Assembly: GCA_016927835.1 (NCBI GenBank)
Contig: JAFGMA010000430.1
Location: 1-41,071 of the forward strand
Length of the DNA stretch: 41,071 nucleotides
Direction of reading: 5' to 3'
DNA from: Candidatus Zhuqueibacterota bacterium
GTDB taxonomy: Bacteria > Zhuqueibacterota > Zhuqueibacteria > Thermofontimicrobiales > Sulfurfontimicrobiaceae
This document shows positions 8,447-17,315 of the stretch, one piece after another (the stretch's first letter is position 1; each line of letters begins with the position of its first letter). The notes beneath the pieces are model-generated. The model was not told the origin of the DNA. It ran no database searches and saw only the letters and a program-made list of their open reading frames with translations. A program made the position numbers and the translations under genes.

Positions 8447-11029
8447 TTAAAAATACATTTTTATGTAATCTATTGCCGAATTTGTGTGTTGAATGTAGAA
8501 AATTAAAGTGGCTCCTAAAATAGCGTTTATTCCGCCAAAAAATAGCAGTATCTTTGCCATCGATACAAAATACAATGCTTTTAATCCTTTTAAAAACCTG
8601 ATCAAAAAACCAATGCCAAATACCAACATAACAAGAAAAACCGGCATGGCAGCGCCGGGCATTTCCAATAGACGGTAAAATATCAGTGCCAACGGCAAAA
8701 ATAATAAAAATATTGACGTTGACCAACAGGAAAATGTAATTGCCTGTAAAAGTGCTATCCGTTTTCCCACAAATAACGCCAGGAATTTTGTGAGACCGGC
8801 TGTAAGAGTGATCAGCAAAACAAACATTAAAAAGAACGCTATCAACGCCAGTTCAGGCATGCGGATAATACGTATTGCTGCTATTTTTAACTCATTGCTG
8901 GTTATCAAAAGGTTTAGCAAACTGTCGAAATTACGATTGTTCCGAAGAAAAAATGTGACGCTCGAAACGATGACTGAGCAAATTGAGGATACAACGAACA
9001 GCATGAAAAGCGTATCAGCCGCTGCAATTTTGCGATGCTCCCGAATATCGGTAAAAAATCCATGCGGATGAAACAATGAACGGGAAATATTCACCCGAAG
9101 CCGACGCTGCCGCTTGTATCGGAGCAGAAATACCAGAATGAGCAACAAGGAGACGATGATAAAAATATTTGGATGCTCAACGGCAGCAGGGGAACCGGGT
9201 TGGAGCCGTTTCTTGTCCCCACGCAAAAAGGACTGGGCAAGATAATAACTTGAGCGAGTACGTTTCGAATCATCGAGCAATCCAAAAGTCAGTTTGGATG
9301 GATTGTGTTCTGCCCCAAAAACGAGATCCGGGTACTCTGTTCGAAAATCCGCCAGCGCCATAATCATGAAACCGGCTATGCGCGTGCAATCCTTCAGGGA
9401 TGACAACGCGTTATCAAGCAGATAGCTTTGCTGCGTCTCGCGTTGAATTTGATTTGCGCCTCGAAAATCTTCCTGGTTCAGCGCATACCCAAACGAAATT
9501 ATCTCGCAGTGCTGTGGCGGAGGCGGTTGATGAATAGGTTCTTCGCAGGCATTAATTTCTGTATTCAGGTATTCAACACAGCGAATGTCCACAGGAATCT
9601 CGGATATCTGTCGCTCCCCGGGCGCAACCACCAGATACGTCGGATGCTGATCGATGGGGGCAGCGCGCTCTTTTAGCTCTTGAACAAACCGAAGTGTCTC
9701 CGGGTGCCTGAAATCATAATACCCGCCTAATCCCCAGGCGAAAACCGATGGCTCACTGCTGTCGCGTTCGAGCATTTCATCGAGTAGCGCGTACGCCAGT
9801 TGATGAATGGCTTTTTGCTCGAGTATCGTTGCCGGCACCGAGGTGACCGGCAATTCCTGCATCAACAGCAATCCGTACCGACTGCACAGGGTAACCACAT
9901 AAGGATGCGCAGGCTGGTTTACCATGCGCAGGCAATTCACCCCAAGCTCCTTCAGCAGAAGGATATTTTTCTTTATTGCGGAAAAACCTGGATATGCTTT
10001 ATTGATTTGGGAAAATTCATACCAATTGATCCCTCTCAGCCCCAGTACCTGCCCGTTAAGCCATATCGCACCATTTTTGATCGCAATGTCCCGAATCCCG
10101 AATTCTATCGATACGTCATCGAGCAGCATTTCCCCTTGCATCAAAGAAATTTGAAGCCGGTACAGGTATGGTGACTCCGGGCTCCATAACCGGGGGGATT
10201 TTATTTTATGTGCACATGTTGTCGTGAATGCCAATCCGCTGCCAATCGCAAGCCTGCTTTTCTCGCTTCGGAATACCGGTCGCTTTTCATCGGCTTCCCA
10301 AATTTGAAATTGATACGCCAGTTCCCTGTCATCATTTGAAGCCAAAGCTGAAGTCAAAGTCTTGGAAAGCGTTAGCCTGCGAAAATCAACTGCGAAATTC
10401 ATCCTGGCACTATTCTCCGCCGAATCAATGCCGGTATGGATTCGGATGCCATCGATGGCAAGCGGGGGCAAAGCCAGCAAATAAATATCGCGTACAATTC
10501 CCCCGTATTGCTTTGCACCAAGAAATGAAAATTTTACCGGAAGCGTTTTTCGGGCATCTAATCGTGTATTGACTTTGATAACGATTTCATTTTCCTGAGC
10601 CGGCACGATTACAGCCGATTGAATATCCAGCGCAAAGGAAGTGAATCCACCTTGATGTTGCCCGATGAATTTGCCATTGATGAAAATCTGGCATTCATAA
10701 TGTATACCAAGTGCAACCAGCCTGAATTGAAAATTGCGAAAGGTTGAATCTGGATAAAAAAAGCGCTTGAACGTGATTAGTCCCTTGAATGTACTCGCTC
10801 CGGGCACTGCCAGCTTTTCCCAGGTTTTGGCGTCACCGAATTGCACCTGCCATTCGCCGTTCAAATTGAGCACCCGACGAGTCATCGAAACCGGCTGCCA
10901 ACTCAACGGGTGAAGCTCCCGCTCCGAAGGATCGCCTGCAATGTACTGGGCTGGCTCGCTGATAAGGGGAGCAGCAAATAGCTGCAGCATGAGCACCAGG
11001 GCTAAATATTTAAAGGCTAGTATTCGCAT
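8447..11029 (-). CDS. GH2-fold exported protein lacking the catalytic glutamates, fused to a six-helix membrane domain
   Basis: 860 aa. Residues 1-25 are a signal peptide. Residues about 50-185 are a jelly-roll sugar-binding domain (NLNGEWQVQFGD, FINGKFIGQHQGGFT, GGIVRDIYL), about 190-315 an Ig-like domain and about 320-600 a TIM barrel (GLRGINWYEFS; GLLDDSKRTRSSYYLAQSF), the order seen in GH2 glucuronidases and galactosidases. The acid/base motif, normally W-S-x-x-N-E, reads WGLGGY (432-437). The nucleophile motif, normally I-x-E-Y/F-G, reads IISFG (510-514). Both Glu are therefore missing. From about 621 there are six hydrophobic helices resembling a Yip1-like membrane domain. I infer a membrane-held carbohydrate-binding or sensing protein and not an active glycosidase. 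The start codon lacks a clear ribosome site. Confidence 0.8.
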   Translation of the reverse strand: MRILAFKYLALVLMLQLFAAPLISEPAQYIAGDPSERELHPLSWQPVSMTRRVLNLNGEWQVQFGDAKTWEKLAVPGASTFKGLITFKRFFYPDSTFRNFQFRLVALGIHYECQIFINGKFIGQHQGGFTSFALDIQSAVIVPAQENEIVIKVNTRLDARKTLPVKFSFLGAKQYGGIVRDIYLLALPPLAIDGIRIHTGIDSAENSARMNFAVDFRRLTLSKTLTSALASNDDRELAYQFQIWEADEKRPVFRSEKSRLAIGSGLAFTTTCAHKIKSPRLWSPESPYLYRLQISLMQGEMLLDDVSIEFGIRDIAIKNGAIWLNGQVLGLRGINWYEFSQINKAYPGFSAIKKNILLLKELGVNCLRMVNQPAHPYVVTLCSRYGLLLMQELPVTSVPATILEQKAIHQLAYALLDEMLERDSSEPSVFAWGLGGYYDFRHPETLRFVQELKERAAPIDQHPTYLVVAPGERQISEIPVDIRCVEYLNTEINACEEPIHQPPPPQHCEIISFGYALNQEDFRGANQIQRETQQSYLLDNALSSLKDCTRIAGFMIMALADFRTEYPDLVFGAEHNPSKLTFGLLDDSKRTRSSYYLAQSFLRGDKKRLQPGSPAAVEHPNIFIIVSLLLILVFLLRYKRQRRLRVNISRSLFHPHGFFTDIREHRKIAAADTLFMLFVVSSICSVIVSSVTFFLRNNRNFDSLLNLLITSNELKIAAIRIIRMPELALIAFFLMFVLLITLTAGLTKFLALFVGKRIALLQAITFSCWSTSIFLLFLPLALIFYRLLEMPGAAMPVFLVMLVFGIGFLIRFLKGLKALYFVSMAKILLFFGGINAILGATLIFYIQHTNSAIDYIKMYF

Positions 11030-11178
11030 TCACAAATGAAGATAGGATCTAAAAATTATAATTGAGTCGGTGCGACGAATCACCCACTGCTTAACAGTTA
11101 ACAATATACGTCATTTTCTGTAAATGTGATTTTATTTCTCAATGGCATACGATTTTAACATCTGGTGCAATTCAATCG

Positions 11179-13140
11179 TCAATCTTTCGCGTATGCCGAC
11201 TTACCAAAAATAAACAAACCAGCCAGCAGCAAAAGAATGCCGATTGCCAATCCGACATAAATATTGAAGCCAAATCCAGCCGGCAAGTACCCAACCACGC
11301 AAGCGACTAAAGCGGTGGAAAAAGCATACGGCAATTGCGTTCGCACATGATCGATATGATCCGCCGCACTCGCCATTGAAGACATGATTGTGGTATCGGA
11401 TATCGGAGAACTATGATCGCCGAAAACCGATCCCGAAAGCACCGCACCAATTGTACCTAACATGATTGAGTGAGAGACCACGGGATCGATTGCCGCGTCT
11501 AAAGATAGTTTGTGGGAAATCGGCAGCACGATTGGGATCAGGATCGCCATCGTTGCCCATGACGTACCCGTAGAAAACCCTATGAAAGCTGCTATAATAA
11601 AGGTAATAATCGGCATGTAATGCGGTGAAAGCATCCCGCGACTTAGATCGATGACGTAATCAGCGGTTTTAATATCGGCACACACATCACCGATTGCCCA
11701 GGCAAGCACCAAAATAATCATCGCCAATGCCATGGATTTGACGCCCGAGAGCCACGACTCCAGCGCTTCTTTCAACCGCAGCAACCGCTGCCCGACCGCT
11801 AATATGATTGCCGCCAATGCACCGGAAAATGATGCCCACATCAATACATGGAACGAATTGGCTTCTCCGATGATATCCCCCAGATTTGCATCGCCGGCAG
11901 CAGGTCCTAGGTTGGTAATCCCGCTGTAATATAAGCCAGCAAGCGTGACGATTATGACGGTAAAAATGGGGATCAGCGCATTATACCAGCGACAGGGAAT
12001 ATTATCCGCTGCCTGGAAATCCAGGGAAGCTGTATCGGTGAGCGGTTGAGCGTCATCCCGAATTACTTTGCCTGTACGTCTTGAGCGAATCTCGCTTTTG
12101 AGCATCGGTCCGTAATCGCGGAGAGTTAGTCCCACCAAAAACACAAAGCACAAGGTAATTACGCTATACGATGCATAAGGAATGGACTCGACGAAAGTGA
12201 TATAGGGATCGGCTGTTATATTTATCTTTTGAAACGCCTCGCCTATGAGACCGATTTGAAATCCCACCCAGGTTGAAATCGGAAAAAGCGAAGCAACCGG
12301 GGCAGCCGTGGAATCCACAATGAAAGACAGCTTTTCGCGTGAAATTTTCAACCGATCGGTGAACGGACGCATGGTATTGCCCACGATCAGCGTATTCGCA
12401 TAATCGTCAAAAAAAATCAGCACCCCCAGAAACCAGCTTGCCAGTTGACCACCGCGCGGGTGATCGGCATATTGGGTGACCTTTTCAATAATTCCCGCTG
12501 TACCCCCTGATTTTGACATAATCCCCACCATGCCGCCGAGGGTCATACTGAACATGACAATCGCCACATGATCGGGATGACTCAGTGCTTTGATCAGGTA
12601 AGTATCCAGGACCCGCATAAAACCTTGAAGCGGATCGAGTCCGCAGTGAAGCGTTGCACCCAACCATATCCCGCAAAAGAGCGCCACTAAAACCTGACGC
12701 GCTGCCAATGCCAGAATAATTGCGAGAACCGGCGGGAGAATTTTTGTGATGCCCGGTACCACGTTCAGGTTGAGCAGAATCGTATCTGTGCCGGTTGAAA
12801 TACGGATCTGGTTCTTATTCGCATCCGCAACGATTACCTTTTTGAGAACAAGTGTTCCTCCGCTAAACGTGCGGCTGAATTCCGCTGCGGCAGACATCGG
12901 CTCATTTTCAATGCCGCACCCCAAAATATGTACTTCATCGTGACGCGAACTGTCGCGTGCCCCCGCAGGTGTCAGGGCGGTGAGACGGAGTTCAAAGGGC
13001 ACGTTTGACAGTACGAATACAGGCGCTTCCGCTTTCAGCAATTTCGATGGCGATACAGTTTCTGTATCCGATAAAAGCGAATGAGTGATGAACATCAAAA
13101 CCAGGGCAAAAATCGCAAGAGCCAGCAAGCTGTTTTTCAT
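11179..13140 (-). CDS. NhaC-family Na+/H+ antiporter with an N-terminal periplasmic domain
   Basis: 653-aa inner-membrane secondary transporter. Residues 1-25 form a signal/anchor helix. About 30-130 is a soluble beta-rich region (an extension seen in some NhaC-like proteins), then at least ten hydrophobic helices. Family segments include LASWFLGVLIFFDDYANTL, FIVDSTAAPVASLFPISTW and GFSTGTSWATMAIL, followed by GSVFGDHSSPISDTTIMSS. These resemble the NhaC/ArsB-fold Na+/H+ and organic-anion exchangers; the substrate could be other than sodium. The tail ends AYAKD. GGTGAT lies just before the ATG. It lies upstream of the GH2-fold gene on the same strand, about 150 bp away, so co-transcription is possible. 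Confidence 0.85.
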   Translation of the reverse strand: MKNSLLALAIFALVLMFITHSLLSDTETVSPSKLLKAEAPVFVLSNVPFELRLTALTPAGARDSSRHDEVHILGCGIENEPMSAAAEFSRTFSGGTLVLKKVIVADANKNQIRISTGTDTILLNLNVVPGITKILPPVLAIILALAARQVLVALFCGIWLGATLHCGLDPLQGFMRVLDTYLIKALSHPDHVAIVMFSMTLGGMVGIMSKSGGTAGIIEKVTQYADHPRGGQLASWFLGVLIFFDDYANTLIVGNTMRPFTDRLKISREKLSFIVDSTAAPVASLFPISTWVGFQIGLIGEAFQKINITADPYITFVESIPYASYSVITLCFVFLVGLTLRDYGPMLKSEIRSRRTGKVIRDDAQPLTDTASLDFQAADNIPCRWYNALIPIFTVIIVTLAGLYYSGITNLGPAAGDANLGDIIGEANSFHVLMWASFSGALAAIILAVGQRLLRLKEALESWLSGVKSMALAMIILVLAWAIGDVCADIKTADYVIDLSRGMLSPHYMPIITFIIAAFIGFSTGTSWATMAILIPIVLPISHKLSLDAAIDPVVSHSIMLGTIGAVLSGSVFGDHSSPISDTTIMSSMASAADHIDHVRTQLPYAFSTALVACVVGYLPAGFGFNIYVGLAIGILLLLAGLFIFGKSAYAKD

Positions 13141-13523
13141 TTAATCACCGGAAAATTTGCTTTCTCAAAAACAGAAAAAAGACATTATTCAAACAGATCA
13201 TAAGAAAAAAAAATTAAAAAGTAAAGATAAAAATAGCGCTATCCGCCAGGCAGTCATTTTATAAGGGGATATTTACAAAGCAGTAACTTTCTTGAATTTC
13301 GATTCATAATCTTGGATGAGTTTGAGATAGACAGATTTGGGGTGAATTATGTGCTGGTTGGGAAGGAGCGACTAAGCAGGATTTGCGCGCGCCGCGGAAT
13401 TGAATTGCATGTCCCATTTGGCATGATACAATATAATCCGGCGAGTTATAAATGAAATGAGAGCATTTTAGCTTCCCTGATGACGGATTGTCATCTCATC
13501 AACAAAGCAGCCACCTGGCACGT
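13141..13523. other. gene-free spacer
   Basis: I see no gene and no clear signal. 13196-13235 is an A-rich tract directly upstream of the antiporter gene, a likely place for its promoter on the minus strand. Confidence 0.35.
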
Positions 13524-14000
13524 TCAGGCGGCAACGGAAAACATATCTTCTTGCACCGGATCCTTGTCTGATTTCGAATCCGGCTTTGCTGATCTCAAAT
13601 CACTCTTTATTTCTTCGAACAACTGCGCGATTCTCGATTCATCCAGATTGTTGTCGCGGCTGGTTACATAATCTTCGACAATATCATTTGAGACAATGAT
13701 ATGCAACGCTTTGTCATTGCTCGTCATCCATAGAGACACATTCTTTTCGGTATTTTCAAACGCATCTACCTCTTTCAATCGCTTTGCCATCCCTTCGGCA
13801 GATGCCATTTCAAGATATTTCTCAATAAATTGGAGCGGCGTTAGCCTGGCACCCTTTGAAGTGATATTTTCAACGATCACGCCGTCATTTTCAATAAGGA
13901 TTTGCATGCCGCCGGCTGGCATGATCCATAAAGTGTATTTTTTTCCTGATGCTTCAAACGAATCGAATTTAATTGCATAAGCTCGCTTTTTGTTGCTCAT
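13524..14000 (-). CDS. hypothetical protein, 158 aa
   Basis: Soluble protein, no signal peptide. The N-terminal half is beta-rich (YAIKFDSFEASGKKYTLWIM), followed by a helical part (TPLQFIEKYLEMASAEGMAKRLKEVDAF), another beta stretch and an acidic, probably disordered tail (SAKPDSKSDKDPVQEDMF). The start at 14000 (MSNKKRA) is fixed by a textbook AGGAGGTG eight bases upstream; the frame is open back to 14096 but lacks such a site there. It lies downstream of the HTH gene on the same strand, with a 149-bp gap. I do not recognise the family. Confidence 0.6.
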   Translation of the reverse strand: MSNKKRAYAIKFDSFEASGKKYTLWIMPAGGMQILIENDGVIVENITSKGARLTPLQFIEKYLEMASAEGMAKRLKEVDAFENTEKNVSLWMTSNDKALHIIVSNDIVEDYVTSRDNNLDESRIAQLFEEIKSDLRSAKPDSKSDKDPVQEDMFSVAA

Positions 14001-14149
14001 TGTTGCACCTCCTGATCGATGCTGTTTTGTGCAGATGCTGGTGGCGGTTCCGGGAACATGATTTCCGCATCCTGGGCAAATCATTCCCGCAAGCATCCCC
14101 TTGTTCTTATATTATCGTCACTTTTTGAGATTTTAGTATATTTTACAAC

Positions 14150-14356
14150 CTATGCCGGTTGAACGGTTTCAGCGTATTGCTTGATTTTCGCTAAATCGTT
14201 TTCTGTAAATAAGCGCCATCCTCTGACATCCTTTTTACTGGCACCATCTACTTTCCCGGTTTTTATCCATCGCTCCAGGGTCGCCTTGCTCACGCCTGCC
14301 AGGTTAGCCACCTCTGCTGTACGATAATATGATTTACCACCTATAGTTACAGGCAT
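14150..14356 (-). CDS. MerR-type helix-turn-helix DNA-binding protein (excisionase-like)
   Basis: 68-aa single-domain protein with a winged HTH: YYRTAEVANLAGVSKATLERWIKTGKV is the helix-turn-helix and GWRLFTENDLAKIKQY is the wing plus following helix. The absence of an effector domain is like the short MerR/BldC/excisionase-type proteins. AGGAGAG sits five bases before the ATG at 14356 and fixes the start; the longer frame to 14434 has none. It may regulate the unknown gene just downstream or the divergent rnfB unit; both are inference. Confidence 0.8.
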   Translation of the reverse strand: MPVTIGGKSYYRTAEVANLAGVSKATLERWIKTGKVDGASKKDVRGWRLFTENDLAKIKQYAETVQPA

Positions 14357-14664
14357 GATATCTCTCCTGCTTTTAATTCTATTGGCATAGTGTTGATACT
14401 GGTTGAATATAGTTAATGCTACTTTAAAAGTCAAGAGAAAAGTTTGTTATGCTGGTAATGGTTCAGCAATTAGCGTGCAAAAGATTAACCCGAAATTTCA
14501 GTTCGGATTATCAATAAAAGCGCGGATCGCCTCTTTGGTGATCTGCAATGAAACCACATATCAGGCGGCAATGTTCCCTCGCAAATGCCGATATTTGTAT
14601 TCCTGAACGCGTAAGAGCAGCGATTGGTCATCATTCAGGTTTTCCCGACCGGTTAAAATTTTGC

Positions 14665-14693
14665 TTGACATTAACAGATATTGTGAGTATTTT
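14665..14693 (+). promoter_or_regulatory. candidate sigma70-type promoter for the rnfB unit
   Basis: TTGACA at 14665-14670, a 17-base spacer, then TATTTT at 14688-14693, about 65 bases before the rnfB ATG. The -35 box is perfect and the spacing ideal; the -10 matches 4 of 6. It lies in the 14357-14757 spacer between divergent genes, where no other feature is visible. Confidence 0.5.
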
Positions 14694-14757
14694 TGTCTAC
14701 ATTTTCAAGGCGCTATTCTGAACCAGAATACATTAAATCAATTGAGTGGAAATCATT

Positions 14758-15576
14758 ATGGATAATTCGATACTGGCTTCAGTCATCGGACTCGGAAGCA
14801 TGGGGTTGCTTTTCGGAGCGATTTTAGCGTACGCTTCCAGAATATTCAGGGTTGAAGTGGATCCGCGGATCGAACAAATCATCGAGATATTGCCCGGCGC
14901 TAATTGTGGCGGTTGCGGCTACCCGGGCTGCAGCGGCTATGCGGATGCGCTGGTAAAAAATAATGTTGACATGAATTTATGTGCCCCGGGCGGAGCAGAT
15001 GTTATTGCTCAGATTTCCGCCATCCTGGGGAAGGAAAGCGATGCGACTGGTGTGGAAATGGTCGCCGCTGTGCAATGCAAGGGCGGAAATGCAGAAGCTA
15101 AAAGCCGGTTCATATACCACGGGATTTTGGATTGCACCGCTGCCCAGATGCTCGATTCGGGATTTAAAAGCTGCGTTTACGGATGTCTTGGATTAGGAAC
15201 TTGTGTGCGTGCCTGCCCCTTTGATGCGCTGCATATAAACGCCAACGGGCTGCCCGAAGTGAATGAGGCGAAATGCACAGCCTGCGGATTATGTGTTAAA
15301 GCCTGCCCGAGAGACATCATGACGCTGATTCCCAAAATACAACGCATCTTCATCGGGTGCAACTCGCACGATAGAGGCAAAAGCGTAAAAAATGCCTGTT
15401 CAGTTGGTTGTATCGGCTGCACCAAATGTGCTACACCAAAAGTGACGCCTTCCGGAGCTATTTTGATGGATAACAACCTGCCCAAAATTATCAAACCCGA
15501 TGCAGAAGATCTGCGCGCTGCCGTAGAAAGCTGCCCGACAAACAGCTTCAGCATTCGACGTATCATGCTTGACTAG
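14758..15576 (+). CDS. rnfB: RnfB-like iron-sulfur subunit of an Rnf electron-transport complex
   Basis: Membrane-anchored electron-transfer protein: an N-terminal helix (residues about 5-27), a 4Fe-4S domain with NCGGCGYPGC and a later Cys in NLCAPGG, then two ferredoxin clusters (GTCVRACPFDAL and CTACGLCVKACPRDIM) and an additional Cys-rich segment (VGCIGCTKCATP). About 272 aa, normal for Bacteroidetes-type RnfB. A GTG at 14746 is in frame, but the ATG at 14758 has GAGTGGA seven bases upstream. Other rnf genes are absent here. The next native genes appear to be nifU-like and DUF116, now separated by the inserted TolB-like gene. Confidence 0.9.
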   Translation: MDNSILASVIGLGSMGLLFGAILAYASRIFRVEVDPRIEQIIEILPGANCGGCGYPGCSGYADALVKNNVDMNLCAPGGADVIAQISAILGKESDATGVEMVAAVQCKGGNAEAKSRFIYHGILDCTAAQMLDSGFKSCVYGCLGLGTCVRACPFDALHINANGLPEVNEAKCTACGLCVKACPRDIMTLIPKIQRIFIGCNSHDRGKSVKNACSVGCIGCTKCATPKVTPSGAILMDNNLPKIIKPDAEDLRAAVESCPTNSFSIRRIMLD

Positions 15577-15604
15577 GGCAATTCCGGATCAGAAAGCGAT
15601 TTGA

Positions 15605-15721
15605 ATGACTGTTCGGTCCGGCGGTATCGACTGCATGGACAAGCGGAACACTCCGGTGCTTGTCCACAAGGCGGGCGTGATGGGGGTGAGAACCGATACT
15701 TGCACGAGGGAAGTCGTATAA
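15605..15721 (+). pseudogene. possible 3' fragment of an unknown gene
   Basis: 38-codon open frame in the G+C-rich style of the following gene. Its TAA (15719-15721) overlaps the next ATG by one base (TAATG), as in coupled operons. The product ends VLVHKAGVMGVRT then DTCTREVV, which reads like a protein C-terminus, but I cannot name a family. It could equally be chance. It also contributes the GAGGG ribosome site of the next gene. Confidence 0.3.
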
Positions 15722-16878
15722 TGAATAAAGCCTTGGCTGCAGCAATCATACTGCTTGGGGCAACGACCATGGCTGCAACACGGGGTACTGACGGATACTT
15801 CATCGGATACACCGAACTGCGTACCGATCTACCCGGCGGACGTGCGGCGAACATCATGACGTCGCGCGCGTTTGTCGTGCGAGTGGACGGAAAGTGCCGC
15901 CGCGAAGTTGCTCCCCAGCTCATTACCAACGCGAATACCTGGACCCAGTTTGCCGGCTGGTCGCCTGACGGACGGCATGCGATCATCTCTTGCGGCTGGG
16001 AAAGCAGTGAAAACGCTGCCTGGGAAGATGAACACAAGACCTTCCGTATGATCCCCGGCGCCTGGATGTTGGACTGCTACCTGGTGGAAATGTCCACTGG
16101 TAAGGCGATGAATCTCACCGCCGTCGAGCGCGTCAGCCACTACAACAGCGGATTGTTCTTTTGGCCCGACGATCCAAACCGGCTCGGATTCCAACCCCTG
16201 ATCAACGGACAGTCACGGCCATTCCGCATGAACCGCGACGGTACGGGCAAGAAGGACCTCTCGCAAGAGGCAGGTTTCACCTACGGATTCAACGCCTCGC
16301 CTGACGGCAAACGCATCGCGTACCACCAGGGATATCGAGTCTATATGGCTGACGCTGACGGCGGAAATGCGCTGGAAATCAAGACCGGGCTGCCTTTCAA
16401 CTTCGCGCCGAAATGGTCGCCAGACGGGGAATGGGTAGCCTTTGTAGCCGGGGTACGGGAGAACTGTCATCCCTACGTGGTGCGGCGCGACGGAACTGGC
16501 ATGCGCAAGATCGCGGACCGTGGCGGGTACCAGGGGTGGATCTTGTTTCTGGACGTGCCGGACTACCACGAGGGCAGCAGCGACGTGCCGTCGTGGTCAG
16601 TCGACAGCCGGTTCCTGTACTACACGGCTAAGGTAAGCGAAACCGTCGAACTCATGCGCGTGTCACTGGATGGAAAGGCAGAACAGCTTTCCCACTCCCA
16701 CCCCGGCGTGCTGCATTATCACCCCAGCGCTTCACCTGACGGCAAGCAGGTACTTTTCGGCGCGACCCGGGATGGCGTGCGTCAACTGTACGTTGCGAAT
16801 GCGGACGGTTCCGAGGCACGCCCGATCACCGCTGTGAAGACAGGCTACGCCGCCATGTGGGCGTGGTGGCAGCCCTAG
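15721..16878 (+). CDS. exported TolB-like beta-propeller (PD40 repeat) protein
   Basis: 385 aa. The first ~19 residues (MNKALAAAIILLGATTMAA) form a signal peptide. The rest is a beta-propeller with repeated PD40/WD40-like blades: WSPDGRHAIISCG, ASPDGKRIAYHQG, WSPDGEWVAFVAG, WSVDSRFLYYTA, ASPDGKQVLFGA. It ends with AMWAWWQP. Such propellers bind proteins or oligosaccharides, or form part of exported hydrolases; no catalytic domain is visible. The ATG at 15721 is preceded by GAGGG; an in-frame TTG at 15601 would bypass the signal peptide and is rejected. Codon use and G+C differ from both neighbours, and the gene splits an otherwise coherent electron-transfer gene group. Confidence 0.8.
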   Translation: MNKALAAAIILLGATTMAATRGTDGYFIGYTELRTDLPGGRAANIMTSRAFVVRVDGKCRREVAPQLITNANTWTQFAGWSPDGRHAIISCGWESSENAAWEDEHKTFRMIPGAWMLDCYLVEMSTGKAMNLTAVERVSHYNSGLFFWPDDPNRLGFQPLINGQSRPFRMNRDGTGKKDLSQEAGFTYGFNASPDGKRIAYHQGYRVYMADADGGNALEIKTGLPFNFAPKWSPDGEWVAFVAGVRENCHPYVVRRDGTGMRKIADRGGYQGWILFLDVPDYHEGSSDVPSWSVDSRFLYYTAKVSETVELMRVSLDGKAEQLSHSHPGVLHYHPSASPDGKQVLFGATRDGVRQLYVANADGSEARPITAVKTGYAAMWAWWQP

Positions 16879-16923
16879 CCCCGGACACAGTGCTCAGGTG
16901 GCTGTCCCGACCGGAGCAGCATA

Positions 16924-17007
16924 ATGAGCGAGCCAGCGGCTGCTGCAGAACATCGCTTCGCACCATTTGCTGAGCCGTACGATAGCCCGCGGCAGCGAAA
17001 CCGATAG
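16924..17007 (+). pseudogene. possible 5' fragment of an unknown gene
   Basis: 27-codon open frame beginning MSEPAAAAEHRF, with GGAG seven bases before the ATG, ending at TAG 17005-17007 exactly where the sequence reverts to the AT-richer native style. It reads like the start of a gene cut at an insertion boundary. The fragment is too short for identification. Confidence 0.25.
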
Positions 17008-17070
17008 ACAATTTCCGAAACTAAAACTATACTCATTATTCAATCGTATTAAACGCAAAGGAGCAATCAG

Positions 17071-17289
17071 ATGAAAGAAAAAATACAAGCTGCCCTCGAT
17101 AAAGTGCGTCCAGGACTGCAAGCAGATGGCGGCGATGTTGAATTCGTCGATTATAAAGATGGCGTGGTTCAGGTCAAATTGACCGGCGCCTGCGGCGGAT
17201 GTCCCTTCGCCCAAATGACCTTAGCCAATGGGATCGAAAAAACATTGAAAGCAAGCATCCCTGAGATTAAAAAGGTCGTTTCTGTATAA
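17071..17289 (+). CDS. NifU-like (Nfu-type) Fe-S scaffold domain protein
   Basis: 72-aa single-domain protein: the C-terminal NifU/Nfu fold with the conserved CGGCPF (C-x-x-C) that holds a transient 4Fe-4S cluster for delivery to apo-proteins. The segment VRPGLQADGGDVEFVDYKDG is the family's N-terminal hallmark. AAAGGAG precedes the ATG by eight bases. A role in maturing the Fe-S centres of the neighbouring RnfB is plausible from context only. Confidence 0.92.
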   Translation: MKEKIQAALDKVRPGLQADGGDVEFVDYKDGVVQVKLTGACGGCPFAQMTLANGIEKTLKASIPEIKKVVSV

Positions 17290-17315
17290 CCACTGACGCC
17301 TCGAGGTATCGTTAA

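Larger units (their letters stand above)
15577..17008 (+). other. putative inserted segment of foreign character
   Basis: The segment between the rnfB stop and the nifU leader looks unlike its surroundings. A hand count gives 36/60 G+C at 16201-16260 against 28/60 at 17101-17160 in nifU. It contains one complete gene and what look like parts of two others at its edges (15605-15721 and 16924-17007). Imperfectly similar ten-base stretches CAATTCCGGA (15579) and CAATTTCCGA (17009) lie at the two boundaries. No transposase or integrase is present. Transfer is inference. Confidence 0.5.

Noticed and set aside
14001..14096. Upstream extension of the 158-aa protein containing a CPGCG zinc-ribbon-like string
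   Set aside because: The perfect AGGAGGTG site before the ATG at 14000 fixes the start downstream, and the ribbon would have only one complete Cys pair.
15601..15720. TTG-initiated N-terminal extension of the TolB-like protein
   Set aside because: It would place about 40 polar residues ahead of a clear signal peptide; the ATG at 15721 has its own GAGGG site.
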